NCBI RefSeq assembly: GCF_003289645.1
Contig: NZ_QLYX01000012.1
Span: 1-64,000 of the forward strand
Direction: 5' to 3'
Source of the DNA: Actinomadura craniellae
GTDB lineage: Bacteria > Actinomycetota > Actinomycetes > Streptosporangiales > Streptosporangiaceae
DNA length: 64,000 bases
In this document: positions 35,158 to 43,691 of the stretch, piece after piece
How the letters are laid out: every line of letters begins with the position of its first letter
How positions within the stretch are numbered: the first letter of the stretch is position 1
Made by a program: the position numbers and the translations under genes
The notes under the pieces: generated by a model
The model's input: the letters and a program-made list of their open reading frames with translations, nothing else
Told to the model about the DNA's origin: nothing
Databases searched by the model: none

Positions 35158-35670
35158 TCAGGCCGCGAACCGCCACCGGGTCTGGGAGAACTCGTCCTTG
35201 CCGAAGCCGAACACGGTCACCGGTGCCAGCGCGTAGACCCACGTCTCGCCGACCATGCCGTGGAAGGCCCCGTCCCGGACCTTGAAGTGCCACTCCTCGG
35301 AGTACTTGGCCCGGTACACCTCGGCCACCCGCCCCAGCTCGGCGTCGTCGGTCACCCGGACCGCGTCGCCCTCCAGGACGATGTCGAGCCCGCTGCGCAG
35401 CCGGTTGCACCCGGTCATCAGGATGCATCGGGAGTCGCCCGACAGGTTCCCGACCTTGCGCTCGCCCGGCCCCGAGCAGAAGTACATCCGGTCGGCGTGC
35501 CAGACCGCGACCAGCGGAGTGGTGTGCGGCCGCCCGTCCGGGCGGAGGGTCGTCAGCCAGTACAGCTCCGCCTCGGCCAGCAGCCGGCGCCCCTCGCTCC
35601 ACGGGGCGGCCGACGCGCCTTCCCTGCTGAACCGCAGGTCCAGCTCGACGTCGAACGGTTCCTTCGCCAT
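35158..35670 (-). CDS. PPOX-family flavin/F420-binding oxidoreductase
   Basis: A 170-residue protein of the pyridoxamine 5-phosphate oxidase-like split-barrel family. Family features are LYWLTTLRPDGRPHTTPLVA, ADRMYFCSGPGERKVGNL and RCILMTGCN. AGGAG precedes the ATG. Members bind FMN or coenzyme F420 and catalyse redox or quinone/heme-type reactions. It is the last gene of the operon A-PCP, C-A-PCP-Red, kynurenine monooxygenase, this protein, with only 26 bases to the upstream gene. A late redox tailoring step on the pyrrolobenzodiazepine, for instance adjusting the hydropyrrole or imine oxidation state, is plausible but not shown. Confidence 0.85.
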   Translation of the reverse strand: MAKEPFDVELDLRFSREGASAAPWSEGRRLLAEAELYWLTTLRPDGRPHTTPLVAVWHADRMYFCSGPGERKVGNLSGDSRCILMTGCNRLRSGLDIVLEGDAVRVTDDAELGRVAEVYRAKYSEEWHFKVRDGAFHGMVGETWVYALAPVTVFGFGKDEFSQTRWRFAA

Positions 35671-35696
35671 GTGAGAACTCCTCTCCTTGCGGACGG

Positions 35697-37145
35697 TCAC
35701 GCCGACCGCTCTCGCGGTGCGGGCACGGAGTAGGCCCCGGAACGGTCGCCGCGGGCCAGCGCCGGGTAGGCCGCGATGATCCGTTCGATCTCGGTGCGCA
35801 GGTCGTGCCCCGCGCAGAGCCGGTCGAGGATGTCGTCCTGCCACGCCTGCCGCCGGACGACCTCGTGGTAGGGCATGTGGGTGAAGGCGACCATCTGGTA
35901 GAGCGGCATGAAGTCGCCCGGGCAGCGCCGGCCGAGCAGGCGTTCCAGCCGCTTGCGGGCGTGGAAGCGCTCGTCGTCCACCCGGGCGCTCAGCTCCTCC
36001 AGGTTGGCCAGCGACAGGTCGGTGATCGCGTGGCCGGGGGCGACGCGCAGCTCGCTGTACTCCGCGACCGCCCGGGTGACGCCCGCCACCGGGTCGCCGG
36101 CGGCGTGCCGGTCCAGCAGCGAGCACAGCACCGAGACGTCCTCAAAGGAGCAGTTGATGCCCTGCCCGTAGAACGGGACGATCGTGTGCGCCGCATCGCC
36201 CAGCAGGACGGCCCGCTCGTCGTGGTACGGGGTGCACCGGACGACCTTGAGCTGGGCGGGGCGGGTGCCGAGCACGTCCTCGGCCACCCGGGGCAGCGCC
36301 GGCGCGATGTCGCCGAACTCGCGGTCGAACAGGTCCCGCACCGCCGGCCGGTCACCCAGCGACCGGAACCGCAGGTCCCGCCCGCCGCCCTCCAGCGGCA
36401 TGAACAGCGTGGTGGTGAAGGTGTCGTCGCGGTTGGGTTGCGCCTGCAGGAAGTGGTCGCCGCGCGGCCACAGGTGCATGCCGGCGCGGCCGCTCTCGGG
36501 CCGCCCCGGCTCGCCCAGCCGCCAGCGCATCCGGTGCTCGTCGGCGGTGTCCAGGGCGATCTCGACGTGCCCGTGCGGGATGTACCCCTGCTCGATCCGC
36601 ATCCGGGCGCCGGACTTGGACAGCTCGTGCCGCAGCAGGCTGTTCGCTCCGTCGCAGCCCACGAGCAGGTCGCCCGAGACGCTGCACACGCCGCCGTCCG
36701 CGGTGACGAACGTGGCCTCGGCCCGGCGCGAGTCGGCGACGACGCACGTGTGGCCGTAATGCACCCGCGCGCCCTCCGCCATGGCCTGCCGCAGCAGCGT
36801 CCGGTGCAGCACCGAACGCGGGATGGACAGCAGGTGGTGGTCGGGGTGCACCCCGTAGGGCTGGTAGGAGACGCCGCCGTCCCGGTGGTGCACGATGCGC
36901 TGGGACAGCACCACCCCCGCGGCGTACAGCGCGGCGCGCTGCTGCGGGCCGAGGCAGTTCAGCCCCCGGGAGGTGAGCGTCAGGTTGAACGAATGCCCTG
37001 TGGGGGCCGGGCCCTCGTCGAAGGCCGGGCACTTCTCGTACAGGCTGACGTCGAAGTTCCGCCGGCGCAGCTCGATGGCCGTGAGGCACCCGACGGGACC
37101 GGCTCCGACGATGATCGCTCGTGGCTTGCGGATGGCGTGTGGCAC
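35697..37145 (-). CDS. kmo: Kynurenine 3-monooxygenase
   Basis: A 482-residue FAD-dependent aromatic hydroxylase that converts kynurenine to 3-hydroxykynurenine with NADPH and oxygen. The N-terminal Rossmann motif is G14-A-G16-P-V-G19. The GD motif sits in LLGDAAHTIVPFYGQG and the DG motif in VGCDGANSLLR. Family-specific segments are SFNLTLTSRGLNCLG, SIPRSVLHRTLL and the C-terminal MPLYQMVAFTHMPYHEVVRR, which match eukaryotic and bacterial KMO. Translation starts at GTG (37145) with GGAAAGGA upstream. It lies 21 bases behind the NRPS gene. In the pathway it acts after the dioxygenase and formamidase and before C-methylation and kynureninase. Confidence 0.95.
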   Translation of the reverse strand: MPHAIRKPRAIIVGAGPVGCLTAIELRRRNFDVSLYEKCPAFDEGPAPTGHSFNLTLTSRGLNCLGPQQRAALYAAGVVLSQRIVHHRDGGVSYQPYGVHPDHHLLSIPRSVLHRTLLRQAMAEGARVHYGHTCVVADSRRAEATFVTADGGVCSVSGDLLVGCDGANSLLRHELSKSGARMRIEQGYIPHGHVEIALDTADEHRMRWRLGEPGRPESGRAGMHLWPRGDHFLQAQPNRDDTFTTTLFMPLEGGGRDLRFRSLGDRPAVRDLFDREFGDIAPALPRVAEDVLGTRPAQLKVVRCTPYHDERAVLLGDAAHTIVPFYGQGINCSFEDVSVLCSLLDRHAAGDPVAGVTRAVAEYSELRVAPGHAITDLSLANLEELSARVDDERFHARKRLERLLGRRCPGDFMPLYQMVAFTHMPYHEVVRRQAWQDDILDRLCAGHDLRTEIERIIAAYPALARGDRSGAYSVPAPRERSA

Positions 37146-37166
37146 GGTGCGGTCCTTTCCGGTCGA

Positions 37167-40100
37167 TCACGGAGCCGGGACGGTTGCGAGCTCTCCGGTC
37201 GCCCGGAAGTAGCCGATCATCGCGGTGATCCAGGCCCCGTCGGCCGCGGGGAACTCCGTCCCCAGCGCCCGCAGCTCCCGGGCGGTGGCCTCGTTGGTGT
37301 ACAGGTGGTCGCCCAGCTCCAGCACGCCCTCCTCGAACAGCGGGACGAGGCTGGCCAGCGAGTACCCGCCGTCCTCGCCGCTGCGGTCGGCCAGGGCGGC
37401 CAGCCAGTCGTCCGCCGGGACCAGGTCCAGCCCGTAGCCGGCGGCCCGGATCGCCGCGAACACCGCGTCCCAGCTCAGGCCCTCGGGGTGGAAGACATGC
37501 AGGGTCCGGTTCGGTGCGGACTCCGCCAGCGACAGCCGGGTGACCGCGTCGGCGACGAAGTCGACCGGCAGCAGGTCCACCGGCGGCCCGGGTTCGGCGG
37601 GGGCCAGCCCGAGCTCGACGAAGCTCTTGAGCTGCAACCAGAAGAAGTCGTCGGCCCGGCAGGCGCCGGTGGCCGAGTCCCCGCCGATCCGCCCGATCCG
37701 GTGGATCGTCACCGGCACCCCGCGCTCGCGCGCGGCCAGGGCCAGCCGCTCGGCGACCCACTTGCTCTGCGCGTAGCCGATGCCGAGCCCGCGCGGCTCC
37801 GCCGGGACGCCGTCCTCGGTGACGACCCCCGACGGCTGCCGGGGGGAGAACACCGCCGGCGTCGACATGTGGTGCACCGGCTTGCGGGTGCGCTCGGCGG
37901 CGAACTCCAGCACGCGGACGAAGCCGTCCACGTTGGTGGGCTTGACCGACGCGTAGGGGGCGGCGAAGTTGATGTGCGCGGCCGCGTGGTACACCGCGCC
38001 GACCTCCCCGGCGAGCCGCGCGTACGCCGCGGCGTCCAGGCCGAACCGGTCCTCGGCCAGGTCGCCGGGTACCACCTCGATCCGCGCCGGGTCCAGGTCG
38101 GCTTCGAGCCCGTAGCGGCGGGCGTTGGCCAGCAGCCGCGACCGGGCCTGGGCTGCGTCGCCGGCCCGGACCAGGCAGTGCACGGTGCGGCCGGCGGCCA
38201 GCAGCGAGCGCAGCAGGTAGATCCCGAGGAAGCCGGTCGCGCCGGTCAGCAGCACGTGCCGCGACTCCGCCGGGGCGGTGCCGTCCGCCGTCAGGCCGTC
38301 CGGCAGCCGGACGTCGGCCCACAGGTCGGGCTCGCCCGGGTCGTCCCCGGCCCCGGACAGCCGGGCCGCCATGCCCGCCACCGTCGGCGCGCCGAGCAGC
38401 GTGCCCAGCGCGATGTCGGCGCCGAACTCCTCGCGCACGGCCTGCATGAGCCGCACGGCCAGGATCGAGTGGCCGCCGAGGGCGAAGAAGTCGTCGTCGA
38501 GCCCGACGTCCTCGCTCTCCAGCAGCCCGCTCCAGATCGCCAGTAGCCGGCGCTCGGTCGCGGTCGGCTCCCGCGCGTGCTCCCGCGGGCCGCGTGGCGC
38601 GGTGTCGGCCGGTGCGGGCAGCGCCCGGCGGTCGATCTTGCCGCTGGGCGTGGTCGGGACGGCGTCCAGGTACGCGAAACGCCACGGGATCATGTAGTCG
38701 GGCAGGGTCCCGCCGAGCAGCCGGCGCAGCTCGGCGGCCGGGGCGGGGCGCGCCGCGACCAGGTACGCGATCAGCCGCCGGTCGCCGGGCCCGAAGTCGG
38801 CCGCGACCACCGCCGAGGTCTCGACGAAGTCCAGCCCGTTCAGCGCGGCCTCGATCTCGGCCGGTTCGACGCGGTAGCCGCGCACCTTCACCTGGTCGTC
38901 CACCCGGCCGAGGTAGTTCAGCTCGTGGTCGGCGGTGTACTTGACCAGGTCGCCGGTGCGGTAGAGCCGGGCGCCGGGGTCGAACGGGTCGGCCAGGAAC
39001 CGTTCCCGGGTCTGCTCGGGCAGGCCGTTGTAGCCGGGGGACAGGATGTCCCCGCCCACGTACAGCTCGCCGGGCACCCCGAACGGCACGGGCCGCCGGT
39101 GCTCGTCCAGTACCGGCAGCTTCACGCCGGTCACCGCGTGCCCGATGGGCGGGGTCTCGCCCCAGGCGGCGGGGTCGGCGGGCAGCCGGTGGACGGTGCA
39201 CAGGTGGCTCTCCGACGGGCCGTAGATGTTGAACAGCCGGGCGCCGGTGTGGTGGGCGAACATCTCCCGCAGCGCGGGCGTGACCACCAGCTGCTCCCCG
39301 GTCGAGTAGACCTCGGCCAGGTGCGGCAGCGGGGTGCGGTTGCGCGCCACCAGGCCGGCGATCTGGTGCAGCGCGATGTAGGGCAGGAACAGCCGGGCGA
39401 TCCGCCGCTCGTCCACGAACGCGACGAGCCGGTGCAGGTCGGTCCGCAACTCCTCGCCGACCACCACCAGCGTCCCGCCGGCGCACAGCGTGCCCAGGAT
39501 CTCCTCGACCGAGACGTCGAAGGACAGGGACATGTACTGCAACGTCCGGGCGGCGGCGTTGGCGCCGGAGATGTCGATCTGCCGGTGGACCAGGTTGGCG
39601 ACGGTGAGATCGTTGATGATCACGCCCTTCGGCCGCCCGGTCGAGCCCGAGGTGTACACCACGTAGATCTCGTCCCGCGGGGACTTGTACCGCGGCGGGT
39701 CGGTCGCCGGGTGCGGGCCCGCCCCGGCGTCCAGGTCGAAGACGCAGGTCCCGACGGGCAGCCGCCCGGCCAGGGAACCGCAGGTGACCACGACCGAGGC
39801 CGCGGAGTCGGCGAGCATGTACTCGATCCGGTCCTGCGGGTAGGCCGGGTCGAGCGGGACGTAGGCCGCGCCGGACTTGAGCACCGCCAGCAGGGCGACG
39901 ATCATCTCCGGGCCGCGGTCCAGGAAGATCCCGACCCGTGCCCCGGCGGCGGCACCGCGCCCGCGCAGCGCCCGGGCCAGCCGGTTGGCCGACTCGTTGA
40001 GCTCCCGGTAGGTCAGGGCACGGTCCTCGAACTCCACCGCCGTCGCGTCGGGCGTCCGCCGCGCCTGCCGCTGGAAGATCTCAGCGACCGGTTCCCGGCC

Positions 40101-41762
40101 CACCCGCTCGTCGGCGGGGGCGTCCCAGGCGGCCAGCAGTTCCCGCTCCTGGCGGGGGGTGAGCAGCCGCAGGTCGGCGACGGTGGCGTCCGGCCGGTCG
40201 GCCATCTCCGCCAGCAGGTTCAGGAACCGCTCCGCCATGGCCCGCACGGTCTCCGGCAGGAACAGCGCCGTGTCGTACTCGAAGACGCCGCCGAGCCGGT
40301 CCGTGTCCTCGTCCGGTTCCTCCTCCAGGAGCAGGACCAGGTCGTACTTGGCGCCGTGGCTGACGTGCCGCCAGGGCTCGACGTCCAGCCCCGGCACCCG
40401 GTAGGCGCGCCGGTCCTTGCGCAGGTGGGTCACCATGGTCTGGAAGATCGGGGCGTGGCCGGTGCTCCGGCCGGGGTTGACCGCCTCGACGACCTTCTCG
40501 AACGGCAGCGCCCGGTGCCGCATCGACTCCACGACCTCGGTCTTGACCTGGCCGAGCAGTTCCCGCACCGGCATGTCGCCGGTGACGCGGGGCAGCAGCG
40601 TGACCGTGTTGATCAGGTGCCCGACGACCGTCTGGGCCTCCGGCCGGTCGCGCAGCGAGGCCGGCATGCCCACCGGCAGCTCCCGCCGGCCGGTGTGCTT
40701 GTGCAGGAAGACCGCGTACGCGGCGAGCAGGAACATCAGCGGGGTGACGCCCTCGGCGCGGGCCCGTTCCCGCAGCCCGCGCAGGGTCCGCTCGGGGACC
40801 GCGAAGGGCACCGCCCCGCCCGCGAACGCCTGCACCGGCGGCCGGGGCCGGTCCAGCGGCAGGTCGAGCAGGGGAGCGACCCCGCCGAGCTTGTCCTTCC
40901 AGTAGGTCAGGGACTCCTCCGCCGCGGGCCCGCCCGGCCGGTCCTGGACGTCGCGGAACTGCCAGGGACGGTCGGTGCCGCCCGGCTCCCGCCCTTCCGC
41001 CAGGTCCCGGTACGCGGCGAACAGCTCGGGCAGGAAGACCTGCCAGGAGAAGCCGTCGAACACCGCGTGGTGGACGTTGCAGAGCAGCCGGGTGTCGCCG
41101 GGCCCCCGCCGGGCGCACACCACCCGCAGCAGCGGGCCGTGGCGCAGGTCGAAGTCGGTCCGCGCGACGTCGTCCACCAGCCGGTTCAGGTCGGCCCCGG
41201 CCGGGGCGTCGGCGACCTCGAACCGGACCTCCGGCTCGGCCGAGATGCGTTGCATCACCGTGCCGTCGACCAGCTCGAAGGTGGTGCGCAGGCTCTCGTG
41301 CCGGCCCACCACCCGGCGCAGCGCGCGCTCCAGCAGGGCGGGATCGAGCGCCGACCGGACGCGCATCGAGATCGGCGAGTTGTAGACCGTCGGGTCGGCC
41401 GCGTACTGGCCGATGAACCAGATGCCGGCCTGCCCGTCCGAGGCCGGGTGCAGGCGGTCTTCCGGAAGGTCGGCCTCCCGCGCCCGGTCGTCCCGGTCGT
41501 CCCGGACGGTCGCGATGTGCTCGGCGAGCGCGGCGGCGGTCCCGCAGCGGGCCACGTCGTCCCCGGTCAGCGGGACGCCCAGCACGCTCCCCAGATCAGC
41601 GGCCAGGTCCCTGGCCAGATCAGCGGCCAGATCAGCGGCCAGGGCGGCGGGGGGCTCGGCGGGCGGGGCGTGGTCGGCGAACCGGTCTCCGGCCGCGGGG
41701 GCGGCCGTTCCGGTCACCGCCCGCCACCGTTGGAGTACCACGGCGAGCAGCAGATCGTTCAC
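37167..41762 (-). CDS. NRPS, C-A-PCP-reductase (pyrrolobenzodiazepine assembly and release)
   Basis: A 1531-residue non-ribosomal peptide synthetase. Domains: an N-terminal ~100-residue segment with carrier-like character, a condensation domain (about 105-540; HHxxxDG at 231-237), an adenylation domain (about 555-1050; TSGSTG at 704-709, alpha-amino Asp D749, core Lys in PSGKIDR near 1042), a carrier domain (S1099 in LGGHS) and a terminal NAD(P)H reductase domain (LLTGATGFLG at 1171, YAQSKW). The A domain should select the proline-like hydropyrrole acid. The reductase releases an aldehyde that closes the imine of the diazepine, as in SibD/Orf22-type enzymes. GTG start with CGGAGG upstream, 23 bases after the A-PCP gene. 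Confidence 0.95.
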   Translation of the reverse strand: MNDLLLAVVLQRWRAVTGTAAPAAGDRFADHAPPAEPPAALAADLAADLARDLAADLGSVLGVPLTGDDVARCGTAAALAEHIATVRDDRDDRAREADLPEDRLHPASDGQAGIWFIGQYAADPTVYNSPISMRVRSALDPALLERALRRVVGRHESLRTTFELVDGTVMQRISAEPEVRFEVADAPAGADLNRLVDDVARTDFDLRHGPLLRVVCARRGPGDTRLLCNVHHAVFDGFSWQVFLPELFAAYRDLAEGREPGGTDRPWQFRDVQDRPGGPAAEESLTYWKDKLGGVAPLLDLPLDRPRPPVQAFAGGAVPFAVPERTLRGLRERARAEGVTPLMFLLAAYAVFLHKHTGRRELPVGMPASLRDRPEAQTVVGHLINTVTLLPRVTGDMPVRELLGQVKTEVVESMRHRALPFEKVVEAVNPGRSTGHAPIFQTMVTHLRKDRRAYRVPGLDVEPWRHVSHGAKYDLVLLLEEEPDEDTDRLGGVFEYDTALFLPETVRAMAERFLNLLAEMADRPDATVADLRLLTPRQERELLAAWDAPADERVGREPVAEIFQRQARRTPDATAVEFEDRALTYRELNESANRLARALRGRGAAAGARVGIFLDRGPEMIVALLAVLKSGAAYVPLDPAYPQDRIEYMLADSAASVVVTCGSLAGRLPVGTCVFDLDAGAGPHPATDPPRYKSPRDEIYVVYTSGSTGRPKGVIINDLTVANLVHRQIDISGANAAARTLQYMSLSFDVSVEEILGTLCAGGTLVVVGEELRTDLHRLVAFVDERRIARLFLPYIALHQIAGLVARNRTPLPHLAEVYSTGEQLVVTPALREMFAHHTGARLFNIYGPSESHLCTVHRLPADPAAWGETPPIGHAVTGVKLPVLDEHRRPVPFGVPGELYVGGDILSPGYNGLPEQTRERFLADPFDPGARLYRTGDLVKYTADHELNYLGRVDDQVKVRGYRVEPAEIEAALNGLDFVETSAVVAADFGPGDRRLIAYLVAARPAPAAELRRLLGGTLPDYMIPWRFAYLDAVPTTPSGKIDRRALPAPADTAPRGPREHAREPTATERRLLAIWSGLLESEDVGLDDDFFALGGHSILAVRLMQAVREEFGADIALGTLLGAPTVAGMAARLSGAGDDPGEPDLWADVRLPDGLTADGTAPAESRHVLLTGATGFLGIYLLRSLLAAGRTVHCLVRAGDAAQARSRLLANARRYGLEADLDPARIEVVPGDLAEDRFGLDAAAYARLAGEVGAVYHAAAHINFAAPYASVKPTNVDGFVRVLEFAAERTRKPVHHMSTPAVFSPRQPSGVVTEDGVPAEPRGLGIGYAQSKWVAERLALAARERGVPVTIHRIGRIGGDSATGACRADDFFWLQLKSFVELGLAPAEPGPPVDLLPVDFVADAVTRLSLAESAPNRTLHVFHPEGLSWDAVFAAIRAAGYGLDLVPADDWLAALADRSGEDGGYSLASLVPLFEEGVLELGDHLYTNEATARELRALGTEFPAADGAWITAMIGYFRATGELATVPAP
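41593..41640. repeat. Four 12-bp tandem repeats inside the NRPS gene
   Basis: AGATCAGCGGCC occurs at 41593, 41617 and 41629, with a diverged copy (AGGTCCCTGGCC) at 41605. On the coding strand the array encodes a repeated Ala-Asp-Leu-Ala unit near residues 40-56 of the NRPS. Its unit length keeps frame, so copy number can vary without breaking the protein. Confidence 0.8.
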
Positions 41763-41785
41763 CTTCGAACACCTCCGATCGGGTG

Positions 41786-43603
41786 TCAGCCGGTCCGCGC
41801 GGGCACGCCGGCGCGGATCTCCTCGACGCGGGCGGCCAGGGACTCGGCGGTGTCGTGCTGGAAGACGTCCTCGGCCTGCACGGTGACGCCGAGCACCTGG
41901 CGCAGGCCGGCGGCGAGCTGGATGAACTGCAGCGAGTTGCCGCCCGCGGCGATGAAGGAGTCCCGGGTACCGAGTTCGGGCACCCCGGCGATCGTGCGGT
42001 AGAGCCCGGCGATGACCGAGGCCAGCGGGTCGTCCACGGGGGCGCCGGCCGCGGCCGGGCGGGCGTCGCGCGGTTCTTCGAGTGCCATGCGATCGACCTT
42101 TCCGTTGAGGTTCACCGGCAGTTCGGTGCGGTGGTGGAAGCGCGCCGGGTGCATGTAGTCGGGCAGCCGCTCGCGCAGGCCCGCCAGCAGGTCCCCCACC
42201 GGGACCGGCGCGTCGTCGCCGGTGGTGTAGAACGCCACCAGCTCCTTGAGGTTGTCGGCGGCGTCGAACGCCTTGACCACGACCTGGTCCACCGGCGCGG
42301 CCTGCCTGAGCGCCAGCTCCACCTCGCGGGTCTCCACCCGGAAGCCCCGGATCTTGACCATCTGGTCGGTCCGGCCGACCAGCGCGATCTCGCCGCCGGG
42401 GGTGGTGCGGGCCAGGTCGCCGGTGCGCAGCAGCACCGGGTGGTCGACCGCACCGGTGTGGATCTCCAGCGAGCCGCGCAGCGGGTCGTCGACGAACTTC
42501 TGCGCGGTCAGGGCGGGCGCGTTCAGGTAGCCCAGCGCCACCCCGGCGCCGCCGATGCACAGCTCGCCCACCTCGCCCGGCGGGCAGGGCCGCAGGGAGC
42601 CGTCCAGCACGTGCATCGTCACGCCCGGCAGCGGCCGGCCGACGGGGACGGCGCCGCCGCCGAGGTCGTCTTCGGTCACCCGGTGCACCGCGGTCAGGGC
42701 CGAGTTCTCGGTGCACCCGAACGCGTTGTAGATCGTCGCGTCGGTGGCGCGCAGCGCCCGGGCCAGGTGCGGCGGCGAGGCGAACTCCCCGCTGATGATG
42801 ATCGTCCGCACCTCGCGCAGCGCGTCGGGGTGGTGGGTGACCAGCAGGTTGAACAGCCCGCAGGGCAGGTTCAGGAAGGTGACCTTCCGCTCGGTGATGG
42901 TCGCGGCCAGGTCGGGCAGCGAGGGCAGCTCCGGCGGCGCCACCACCAGCCGGGCGCCGTGCAGCAGGCTCAGCCAGATGTCGGTGGTGGAGGCCGCGAA
43001 GGAGAGCGCGGCGAGCTGGAGGAACGCGTCGCCGGGCCCGACGGCGACCTCGCCGTTGTGGTCGGCGATCCGGGAGATCCCGCGGTGCGCGATCCGCACG
43101 CCCTTGGGGCGGCCGGTGGAGCCGGAGGTGAACAGGATGAACGCGGTGCTCTCCGGGTCCGCCGCCAGCCCGAGGTCGGTGTCGGCCAGGCCGGCGCTCC
43201 CGGCCAGCAGGCCGGCCGCGTCCCGGACGGTCACGCCCTCGCCCAGGTCGATCGGCCCGTCGCCGACGACCAGCGGCAGGGCCGCCTCCGCGGCGACCGC
43301 CCGGCGCACCGCGAGCGGGTGGGCCGGGTTCAGCGGGACCACGCACGCGCCGGCCTTCAGCAGCGCCAGCAGCGTGACGTAGAGCTCGATCGAGCGGGAC
43401 ACGTGCATACCGACGCGCGTCCCCGGCCGGACGTCCTCGCGTTGCAGCCGCCGGGCGAGCCGGTTGGCCCGGGCGTTCAGCTCCCGGTAGGTGAGGGTGA
43501 CGTCGCCGTACTCCAGGGCGGTGCGGTCCGCCGCCCGCCGCACGGCGCGTTCGAAGGCGTCGGAGAGGCTCGGGACTCCTTGCAGGTCGTGTTGTTTCCG
43601 CAC
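41786..43603 (-). CDS. NRPS loading protein A-PCP, activates a hydroxyanthranilate
   Basis: A 605-residue stand-alone adenylation-carrier protein (SibE/Orf21 type). The A domain spans about residues 15-505, with [11 protein letters not shown] at 158-168, [10 protein letters not shown] at 292-301 and the catalytic Lys K502 in NLNGKVDR. The carrier Ser is S557 in AGGNSLQF. At the position that normally holds the Asp binding an alpha-amino group the motif is SFAAS (A203), as in enzymes that load aryl acids. This fits a 3-hydroxy-4-methylanthranilate-type substrate. GTG start with GAGGAGG upstream. It heads the operon of NRPS, KMO and PPOX genes. Confidence 0.94.
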   Translation of the reverse strand: MRKQHDLQGVPSLSDAFERAVRRAADRTALEYGDVTLTYRELNARANRLARRLQREDVRPGTRVGMHVSRSIELYVTLLALLKAGACVVPLNPAHPLAVRRAVAAEAALPLVVGDGPIDLGEGVTVRDAAGLLAGSAGLADTDLGLAADPESTAFILFTSGSTGRPKGVRIAHRGISRIADHNGEVAVGPGDAFLQLAALSFAASTTDIWLSLLHGARLVVAPPELPSLPDLAATITERKVTFLNLPCGLFNLLVTHHPDALREVRTIIISGEFASPPHLARALRATDATIYNAFGCTENSALTAVHRVTEDDLGGGAVPVGRPLPGVTMHVLDGSLRPCPPGEVGELCIGGAGVALGYLNAPALTAQKFVDDPLRGSLEIHTGAVDHPVLLRTGDLARTTPGGEIALVGRTDQMVKIRGFRVETREVELALRQAAPVDQVVVKAFDAADNLKELVAFYTTGDDAPVPVGDLLAGLRERLPDYMHPARFHHRTELPVNLNGKVDRMALEEPRDARPAAAGAPVDDPLASVIAGLYRTIAGVPELGTRDSFIAAGGNSLQFIQLAAGLRQVLGVTVQAEDVFQHDTAESLAARVEEIRAGVPARTG

Positions 43604-43645
43604 GGGGTGCCTCCTCGGGGGCTCGGGGGGTCTCGGGGGGAACGC

Positions 43646-43676
43646 GAAGGCCCCCGGCGCGGTGCCGGGGGCCTTC
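43646..43676. terminator. Hairpin after the uvrA-like gene
   Basis: A 13-bp perfect stem (43646-43658 GAAGGCCCCCGGC with 43664-43676) and a five-base loop. On the minus strand it follows the stop of the uvrA-like gene by 15 bases and precedes the NRPS operon, separating or attenuating transcription between them. Confidence 0.75.
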
Positions 43677-43691
43677 GGGATGCGGTGGGTG

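Noticed and set aside
37167-43346. 2059-codon frame suggesting one larger NRPS
   Set aside because: The part upstream of 41762 lies inside the A-PCP gene in another frame; GTG at 41762 with CGGAGG gives the complete C-A-PCP-Red protein.
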